DNA of 6,369 nucleotides from Chloroflexota bacterium (GTDB lineage Bacteria > Chloroflexota > Limnocylindria > Limnocylindrales > CSP1-4): assembly GCA_013696275.1 (NCBI GenBank), contig JACCYW010000433.1, positions 1 to 6,369 of the forward strand, read 5' to 3'. The translations under genes and the position numbers were made by a program. Under the pieces are notes generated by a model. It was not told the DNA's origin. It saw only the letters and a program-made list of their open reading frames with translations, and made no database searches. Positions 1 to 4,997 of this stretch are shown here, piece by piece; within the stretch, counting starts at the first letter, position 1; every line of letters starts with the position of its first letter.

Positions 1-135
1 ATCCTCGCTGGGCTCGGCCGACTCCGCATCCTCGCTGGGCTCGGCCGACTCAGCATCCTCGCTGGGCTCGGCCGACTCAGCATCCTCGCTGGGCTCGGCC
101 GTCTCCGCGTCCTCGCTCGGTTCGGCCGAGGCTGG
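1..135 (-). repeat. 27-bp in-frame tandem repeat (coding minisatellite) in the lipoprotein gene
   Basis: Five direct units of exactly 27 bp are seen at 1-27, 28-54, 55-81, 82-108 and 109-135. Units 2 and 3 are identical, and units 1 and 4 differ from them by one or a few bases. Unit 5 is the most diverged at its far end. Read on the minus strand each unit encodes nine residues: PASAEPSED, AETAEPSED, then AESAEPSED three times. Because 27 is a multiple of three, changes in copy number would keep the frame. The array reaches the window edge, so the real copy number is unknown. Confidence 0.95.
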
Positions 136-279
136 CCCCTCGGTCGGCTCCGCCGGCTGGCTCGCTGCCTGCGACGGCACGGCCTGGCTGGCCGGTCGCT
201 GGCTAGCTGTTCCCCCTCCACATGCCGCGACCACGATGGCCACGACGGATGCGAGCACCATTACTCGCCGATACGACAT
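1..279 (-). CDS. Lipoprotein with disordered, acidic 9-residue-repeat linker (partial, 3' end outside window)
   Basis: This frame starts at the ATG at 279-277 and stays open to the window edge, giving 93 residues of an unfinished protein. The N-terminus is a lipoprotein signal peptide: basic MSYRR, a hydrophobic stretch (about residues 6-17), and lipobox VAAC with Cys20 as the expected lipidated residue, followed by GGG. It should therefore be exported and anchored to the membrane by lipid. Residues 24-48 are a Ser/Gln/Pro/Ala linker, and residues 49-93 are five copies of a 9-residue unit, the last four close to AESAEPSED, rich in Glu/Asp and surely disordered. No folded domain is visible because the gene leaves the window, so the function is unknown; a solute-binding protein or cell-surface protein on a spacer are both possible. 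The start is well supported by the Shine-Dalgarno at 285-294 and by the signal peptide. It is divergent from the oxidoreductase operon, 140 bp away. Confidence 0.85.
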   Translation of the reverse strand, partial: MSYRRVMVLASVVAIVVAACGGGTASQRPASQAVPSQAASQPAEPTEGPASAEPSEDAETAEPSEDAESAEPSEDAESAEPSEDAESAEPSED

Positions 280-284
280 CTTTG

Positions 285-294
285 CCTCCTCCTC
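285..294 (-). promoter_or_regulatory. Shine-Dalgarno sequence of the lipoprotein gene
   Basis: On the minus strand the sequence reads GAGGAGGAGG, then a five-base spacer (CAAAG), then the ATG at 279. This is a near-ideal anti-16S match at good spacing and fixes the start of the lipoprotein. It contrasts with the plus-strand operon, whose first gene has no recognisable Shine-Dalgarno. Confidence 0.75.
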
Positions 295-302
295 ATCGCC
301 GA

Positions 303-365
303 GGTCGACCCGGCACGGCTGCAGACTGTATCCCCCCTTGACCGCTCGGTCGAGCCCGATCGACC
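303..365. repeat. Cluster of short GGTCGA/TCGACC inverted repeats in the divergent intergenic region
   Basis: Within the 140-bp gap between the two divergent genes there are three small dyads: the perfect palindrome GGTCGACC at 303-310; GACCG-CT-CGGTC at 340-351; and GGTCGA at 348-353 facing TCGACC at 360-365 across a six-base spacer. The second and third overlap each other and the proposed minus-strand -35 box. They could be operator half-sites for a regulator of one or both genes. They are short, and GTCGAC-like words are common in GC-rich DNA, so chance is a real alternative. Confidence 0.25.
325..353 (-). promoter_or_regulatory. Possible sigma-70-type promoter for the lipoprotein gene
   Basis: Read on the minus strand, a -35-like TCGACC (348-353; four of six matches to TTGACA) is separated by 17 bp from a -10-like TACAGT (325-330; four of six matches to TATAAT). 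This would start transcription near position 318 and give a leader of roughly 40 nt before the ATG at 279. Spacing and location are right but the boxes are only moderate matches, so this is tentative. The -35 box overlaps an inverted repeat. Confidence 0.3.
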
Positions 366-419
366 AGAAGCGGCCACCATCGCTCATCCTACGGTGGTGT
401 CAAGCTTCGTGACGGCTCC

Positions 420-1433
420 TTGAGCAAGTCGCTGCGCTGGGCGATCCTGGGCCCGGGGCGCATCGCGCCTCGGCTGGTGCGCGCCATCGGAGCGAGCACT
501 CGCGGCCACCTCGCCGCCGTCGCCAGTCGCGATGATGGTCGAGCGGCTGCCTTCGCGGCCACTCACGGCATCGCCCAGGCATTCGGTTCCTATCAGGCGT
601 TGCTCCAGGCGCCGGATCTCGATGTCGTCTACATCGCGCTGCCCAACCACCTCCACGCCGAGTGGTCGGTGCGTGCCCTCCAGGCCGGTAAGCACGTGTT
701 GTGCGAGAAGCCACTGGCCTTGACGGTCGAACAGGTGGACGCCATCGCGGCGGCCAGCCGACAGTCCGGCTGCGTGGCGGTCGAAGCCTTCATGTATCTG
801 CATCATCCCCAGATCCGGCGCGCCATCGAGCTGGCCACCGACGGCACGCTCGGGCGGCTCGAGCTGATGGTCGGCACCTTCTCGTTCTACCTCGCCCATC
901 CCGGCGACCCGCGCGCAGAGCGAGAGATGGGCGGCGGCTCGCTGTGGGACGTGGGCTGCTACCCGGTCAGCCTTGCCCGACGCATCGCTGGCCTGGAGCC
1001 GGATACTGTCGCGGGCCTGGCCCGATTCGATGCGTCGGGCGTCGACCGGACCTTCATCGGCCAGCTTCGCTTCCCCGACGGATGGTTGGCTCAGTTCGAC
1101 AGCGGTTTCGCAGCGCCCGACCGGGAGCGGGTGGAGATCGTGGGCAGCGATGCGACCATCATCCTCGATGCCCCGTTCCTGCCCGAGCCGGACGGTCCAG
1201 CGCCATCGCTGAGGCTCTGCCGCGGCCGCGAATGCCAGACCATCGACGTACCATCCGTCGATCAGTACCGGGCGGAGGTCGACGACATCAGTGCGGTCAT
1301 CCTGGACGGCGCTTCACCGCGCGTGAGCCTTGACTTCAGCCGCGGCAATGTCGGTACCTTGATGCGGCTTGATCAGTCGGCCAGGCAGGCTGCGGCGGGC
1401 AGCTCGGCGCCTGCCACATGGCTCGACCGATGA
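420..1433 (+). CDS. Gfo/Idh/MocA family NAD(P)-dependent oxidoreductase
   Basis: The product is 337 residues, the usual length for this family. It is a cytoplasmic dehydrogenase expected to use NAD(H) or NADP(H) on a sugar, sugar alcohol, dihydrodiol or similar polyol; the exact substrate cannot be read from sequence. The N-terminal Rossmann fold begins at once with AILGPGRIA (residues 8-16, the GxG dinucleotide-binding loop). CEKPLAL (95-101) is the family EKP motif with catalytic Lys97. EAFMYLHHPQ (122-131) and GGGSLWDVGCYPV (171-183) resemble the xylose dehydrogenase / glucose-fructose oxidoreductase / dihydrodiol dehydrogenase branch, with Asp177 and Tyr181 in the active-site DxxxY arrangement. 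The C-terminal alpha/beta domain (about 125-330) completes the fold. TTG at 420 is the only start codon between the upstream in-frame stop (339-341) and the Rossmann loop; there is no clear Shine-Dalgarno. It is the first gene of a tight run, and its TGA overlaps the next gene's ATG. Confidence 0.93.
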   Translation: MSKSLRWAILGPGRIAPRLVRAIGASTRGHLAAVASRDDGRAAAFAATHGIAQAFGSYQALLQAPDLDVVYIALPNHLHAEWSVRALQAGKHVLCEKPLALTVEQVDAIAAASRQSGCVAVEAFMYLHHPQIRRAIELATDGTLGRLELMVGTFSFYLAHPGDPRAEREMGGGSLWDVGCYPVSLARRIAGLEPDTVAGLARFDASGVDRTFIGQLRFPDGWLAQFDSGFAAPDRERVEIVGSDATIILDAPFLPEPDGPAPSLRLCRGRECQTIDVPSVDQYRAEVDDISAVILDGASPRVSLDFSRGNVGTLMRLDQSARQAAAGSSAPATWLDR

Positions 1434-3325
1434 GCGTCGAGAGAGCCATGCCCAGCCGCCGGCGGCGCTGGGCAGTGGCCGTTGTCGTTGCTTCCATGGG
1501 CGCCATCGCGCTCCTCGCCGTCACCCTGGTCGTGGCGCGACCGCGGGCCACGGAGCAGGGCTGTCAGCCGACGAGCGCTCCGGCCGGACAGTCCGTGGCG
1601 CGCCTCTGGAACCAGGCGCTGCTCGATGGCATCCGCCGCGACCTGCCGGCGCCGACCGTCCACGCCCGCAATCTCTTCCACGTCTCGGCGGCGATGTGGG
1701 ATGGCTGGGCGGCCTACGATCCCGTCGCCACCGGCTACTTCCTGACCGAGAAGCAGGCAGCGCCTGATGTCGCCGCTGCGCGCGACGAAGCCATCAGTTA
1801 CGCCGCTTATCGAGTGCTGGAGGCGCGCTATATCGAGGCGGTCGGCGCCTCGGACACGATCCCCCAGTTCGACGCGCTCATGGCCGCGCTGTGCTACCCC
1901 ATCGATGTCACGACCACGGCCGGCGACACACCGGCCGCCCTCGGCAACCGCATCGCGGCAGCCGTCCTGGAGTACGGCCGGGAGGATGGGTCGAACGAGG
2001 CTGAGGGTTACAGCGACCCGGACTATGCACCGGTCAACGGTCCGCTGGTGGTGTCCGCATCGGGCACCACGATGAGCGACCCCAACCGCTGGCAGCCGCT
2101 GCAGCTTGAGGACATGATCTCTCAGAACGGGATACCCATCGCGAACGGGGTCCAGGAATTCATCGACCCGCATTGGGGTTCTGTGGCCGGCTTCGCACTG
2201 CCTGCGGGGGGCGCTGAAGGTCTGCCCATGGATCCCGGCCCCCCGCCCCGGCTGCACGAGACCTCCGATCGAGCATTCAAGGACGAAGCCGTGGCCATCA
2301 TCCGGTACAGCAGCCTGCTCGACCCGGCTGCCGGGTCACGCATCGACATCTCGCCCGGCGCGCTGGGCGGTAATCCGCTCGGCACCAACGACGGCACCGG
2401 TCATCCTTTGAATCCGGTCACTGGCCTGCCCTATGAGCCGCATCCGGTCGATCACAGCGACTTCGGTCGGGCACTGGCCGAGTTCTGGGCCGATGGCCCC
2501 AGGTCGGAGACGCCGCCGGGTCACTGGAACACCATCGCCAATTCCGTGTCCGACCAGCTGGCACCGGATCTGCGCGTCGGCGGCTCGGGTCGAGTGGTCG
2601 ATCGGCTGGAGTGGGATGTGAAGCTCTACCTCACGCTGAACGGCGCGAACCACGATGCCGCGGTGGCGGCCTGGGGAGCGAAGAAGCACTACGACTCGGC
2701 GCGGCCGATCTCGATGATCCGGTACCTGGGTGGGCTCGGCCAATCGAGCCATCCAGATGGCCCGTCATACCATCCCGATGGGCTGCCTCTGGTGCCTCAT
2801 CTGGTGGAGTTGGTGACGCCTGAGACGACCGCCTCGGGTGAGCGGCACCAGGCCCTGCGCGGCGATGAGGGAGCGATCGCCATCCGGGCCTGGACGGGCA
2901 ACCCCGCCGACCCGGAGGTCGACACGGCAGGGGTCGACTGGATGCTGGCGGTGGATTGGGTGCCCTACATGCGCCCCACGTTCGTGACCCCGGCCTTCGC
3001 CGGCTATGTCTCCGGCCACAGCACCTTCAGTCGTGCGTCAGCCGAGGTGCTGGCCGCGTTCACCGGCAGTGAGTTCTTCCCAGGCGGGCTGAGCGAGTGG
3101 ACCATCGACGCCGGCTCGTACCTGGTCGAGGCTGGTCCTGAGACGGACGTCACGCTGCGATGGGCGACCTTCTACGATGCGGCTGATCAGGCCGGCCTGG
3201 CCCGCCTGTACGGCGGGATCCACATCCCCGCCGACGACTTCGCCGGCCGAAGGCTCGGCGCGGCTTGCGGCCTGGGTGCCTGGCAGCAGGCCCAGCGGCA
3301 CTTCGGCGGTGCGCCGGCCGGATGA
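1430..3325 (+). CDS. Vanadium-dependent haloperoxidase-like protein (PAP2 superfamily), exported or membrane-anchored
   Basis: The product is 631 residues from the ATG at 1430. Residues 10-13 are RRRR and 14-36 a single hydrophobic segment, so it is a signal peptide or signal anchor with the rest outside the cytoplasm. The catalytic half carries the three conserved blocks of vanadium haloperoxidases and PAP2 phosphatases: K418-x6-R425-P426 in KKHYDSARP; S528-G529-H530 in YVSGHSTF, His530 being the acid/base histidine; and R592-x5-H598-x3-D602 in ARLYGGIHIPADD, His598 being the predicted vanadate ligand. AEFWADGPRSETPPGHWN (350-367) is typical of the bacterial haloperoxidase-like group. Members may oxidise halides with hydrogen peroxide or act as phosphatases; sequence alone cannot decide. 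The 1430 start forms ATGA with the previous stop, as the downstream pair also does. ATG at 1418 (four residues longer) and 1448 (six shorter, with GAGAGA just upstream) are alternatives that leave the anchor intact. Confidence 0.88.
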   Translation: MSVERAMPSRRRRWAVAVVVASMGAIALLAVTLVVARPRATEQGCQPTSAPAGQSVARLWNQALLDGIRRDLPAPTVHARNLFHVSAAMWDGWAAYDPVATGYFLTEKQAAPDVAAARDEAISYAAYRVLEARYIEAVGASDTIPQFDALMAALCYPIDVTTTAGDTPAALGNRIAAAVLEYGREDGSNEAEGYSDPDYAPVNGPLVVSASGTTMSDPNRWQPLQLEDMISQNGIPIANGVQEFIDPHWGSVAGFALPAGGAEGLPMDPGPPPRLHETSDRAFKDEAVAIIRYSSLLDPAAGSRIDISPGALGGNPLGTNDGTGHPLNPVTGLPYEPHPVDHSDFGRALAEFWADGPRSETPPGHWNTIANSVSDQLAPDLRVGGSGRVVDRLEWDVKLYLTLNGANHDAAVAAWGAKKHYDSARPISMIRYLGGLGQSSHPDGPSYHPDGLPLVPHLVELVTPETTASGERHQALRGDEGAIAIRAWTGNPADPEVDTAGVDWMLAVDWVPYMRPTFVTPAFAGYVSGHSTFSRASAEVLAAFTGSEFFPGGLSEWTIDAGSYLVEAGPETDVTLRWATFYDAADQAGLARLYGGIHIPADDFAGRRLGAACGLGAWQQAQRHFGGAPAG

Positions 3326-4977
3326 TCGCGAGGCGACGGGTGGCCGTGCTCATCGGCGGCGTCGTGACCGTGTCCCTGCTGGCTGCCGCCGTGGTCGGCG
3401 CATGGACGTGGTCGCGACAGGACGTCGCCGCCGCCGCGCTCGGTCCGCCGCACTTCCTCGATGAGGCGATGGCGGCCGGCATCGACCACTCCTACGAGGG
3501 CGACTGGACCTTCTTCGTCGGCGGTGGCATGGCCGTCTTCGACTGCGACGACGACAGGAAGCCCGACCTGTACTTCGCCGGCGGCGCCAGCACGGCGGCC
3601 CTGTATCGCAATCAGAGCCCGCTCGGTGGGACGCTTCGGTTCGACCACCTGCGCGATCCGTCGACTGACCTGACTTCGGTGACCGGTGCCTATCCGCTCG
3701 ATATCGACGCTGACCAGCGGACCGACCTGGCCGTCCTGCGGCTAGGTGAGAACGTACTCTTGCGGGGACTTGGCGACTGCCGGTTCGAGCGCGCCAACGA
3801 GGCGTGGGGCTATGACGGAGGGAGCGACTGGACGGTCGGGTTCAGCGCCAAGTGGGAGGCATCGGCAGGCCTTCCCACGCTCGCATTCGGTGACTACGTC
3901 GCCCTCGACGAGTCCGGGCAGAACACGGGCACCTGCTCCGACGGCGAGCTGGTCAGACCAGCGGCGTCGGGCGGCTACGCCGCGCCCATCGCATTGGCGC
4001 CAGGCCGGTGCACGCTGTCGATGCTGTTCAGCGATTGGGACCGCTCCGGGCGAGCCGACCTGCGGATGACCAACGACCGTCATTACGATGCCCAGGGTGA
4101 GGAGCAACTGTGGCAGGTGGCGGATGGCCAGGCGCCGCGGCTGTACACGCGCGAGGAGGGCTGGGCGAGGTTGGCCATCTGGGGGATGGGCATCGCCAGC
4201 CAGGATCTGACCGGGGACGGTCATCCGGAGGTGTTCCTCACCAGCCAGGGCGACAACAAGCTCCAGACGCTGGCCGATGGACCTGGCCAGCCGACCTACC
4301 GCGACATCGCCATCCGCCGCGGCGTGACGGCGCACCGTCCCTTCACCGGCGGCGACGTGATGCCATCGACCGCGTGGCACGCCGAATTCGACGACCTGAA
4401 CAGCGATGGCTTCATGGATCTCTTCATCGCCAAGGGCAACGTGGAGGCCATGGCCGAGTACGCCACGCTGGATCCCAGCAACCTCCTGCTGGGACAGCCG
4501 GATGGCATCTTCGTGGAAAGCGCGGAAGCGGCCGGTGTCCTGAGCTATGCCCGCGGCCGCGGCGGTGCGGTGGTCGATCTCAACCTGGACGGCATGCTCG
4601 ACCTGGTCAAGGTCAACCGGCGGGAGAACGTCGAGCTCTGGCGCAGCGTCGGCGCGGGCGACGCCGAACGACCGGCTCCGATGGGCGACTGGGTCGCGGT
4701 CGACCTGGAGCAGACGGGGCCGAACCCTGACGCGATCGGCGCGTGGATAGAGGTCGACATCGATGGCCGCATCACCCAGCGCGAGCGCACGGTCGGGGGC
4801 GGCCACGCCGGCGGCGAACTGGGCTGGATCCATTTCGGGGTCGGCGATGCGGACAGCATCCGCATCCGGGTCCGGTGGCCCGACGGTGAAGCGGGGCCAT
4901 GGTCGACCCTGGGCGTGAACCGGTTCGCGATCGTCGAGCGGGGAGCTGTGGCGCCACATGAATGGGTGGCCCAGTGA
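3322..4977 (+). CDS. CRTAC1-family FG-GAP/VCBS beta-propeller protein with ASPIC/UnbV domain, membrane-anchored or secreted
   Basis: The product is 551 residues. RRR at 4-6 followed by a hydrophobic stretch (7-30) indicates export, as a signal peptide or a single anchor. The opening PHFLDEAMAAGIDHSYEG and GGGMAVFDCDDD are characteristic of the CRTAC1 group. At least six FG-GAP/VCBS blades carry calcium-loop patterns: D74-D76-D78-D82, D127-D129-D131-D135, D238-D240-D246, D295-D299-E303, D358-D362-D366 and D419-D423-D427. Residues about 468-522, from NPDAIGAW to VRWPDG, form the C-terminal ASPIC/UnbV domain. Four cysteines (75, 153, 205, 230) could form disulfides outside the cell. Such propellers usually bind proteins, ligands or glycans; no catalytic motif is visible. 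The start at 3322 makes an ATGA overlap with the haloperoxidase-like gene. An in-frame TTG at 3265 would add 19 residues but would place the signal internally. Coupled expression suggests the two exported proteins act together. Confidence 0.9.
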   Translation: MIARRRVAVLIGGVVTVSLLAAAVVGAWTWSRQDVAAAALGPPHFLDEAMAAGIDHSYEGDWTFFVGGGMAVFDCDDDRKPDLYFAGGASTAALYRNQSPLGGTLRFDHLRDPSTDLTSVTGAYPLDIDADQRTDLAVLRLGENVLLRGLGDCRFERANEAWGYDGGSDWTVGFSAKWEASAGLPTLAFGDYVALDESGQNTGTCSDGELVRPAASGGYAAPIALAPGRCTLSMLFSDWDRSGRADLRMTNDRHYDAQGEEQLWQVADGQAPRLYTREEGWARLAIWGMGIASQDLTGDGHPEVFLTSQGDNKLQTLADGPGQPTYRDIAIRRGVTAHRPFTGGDVMPSTAWHAEFDDLNSDGFMDLFIAKGNVEAMAEYATLDPSNLLLGQPDGIFVESAEAAGVLSYARGRGGAVVDLNLDGMLDLVKVNRRENVELWRSVGAGDAERPAPMGDWVAVDLEQTGPNPDAIGAWIEVDIDGRITQRERTVGGGHAGGELGWIHFGVGDADSIRIRVRWPDGEAGPWSTLGVNRFAIVERGAVAPHEWVAQ

Positions 4978-4997
4978 CCGAGCTGCGCTGAGCGGCG

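Larger units (their letters stand above)
280..419. other. Divergent intergenic region
   Basis: These 140 bp separate the left-pointing lipoprotein gene from the right-pointing operon. They hold the lipoprotein Shine-Dalgarno, a tentative minus-strand promoter and the short inverted repeats described separately. No small ORF with a ribosome binding site, tRNA or terminator was recognised. Any promoter for the operon must lie here or use a non-housekeeping sigma factor. Confidence 0.6.

Noticed and set aside
1..135. Repeats considered as a CRISPR array
   Set aside because: The units are directly adjacent with no unique spacers and keep an open reading frame in a lipoprotein.
338..366. Plus-strand promoter based on TTGACC at 338-343
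   Set aside because: The -35 match is good, but the hexamers 16-18 bp downstream (around 360-367) do not resemble TATAAT.
384..899. 171-residue minus-strand open frame opposite the oxidoreductase
   Set aside because: It is a shadow of the Gfo/Idh/MocA gene and has no ribosome binding site or recognisable domain.
1373..2257. 294-residue minus-strand open frame opposite the haloperoxidase-like gene
   Set aside because: It is antisense to a gene with clear family motifs, its translation is Arg/Gly/Ala-rich with no recognisable domain, and such frames are common in very GC-rich DNA.
3265..3321. Upstream TTG extension of the propeller protein by 19 residues
   Set aside because: It would overlap the previous gene by about 60 bp and bury the signal sequence; the ATG at 3322 in an ATGA overlap is more natural.
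4978..4997. Terminator between the propeller and M24-fold genes
   Set aside because: The gap is only 20 bp, with no stable hairpin followed by a T-run.
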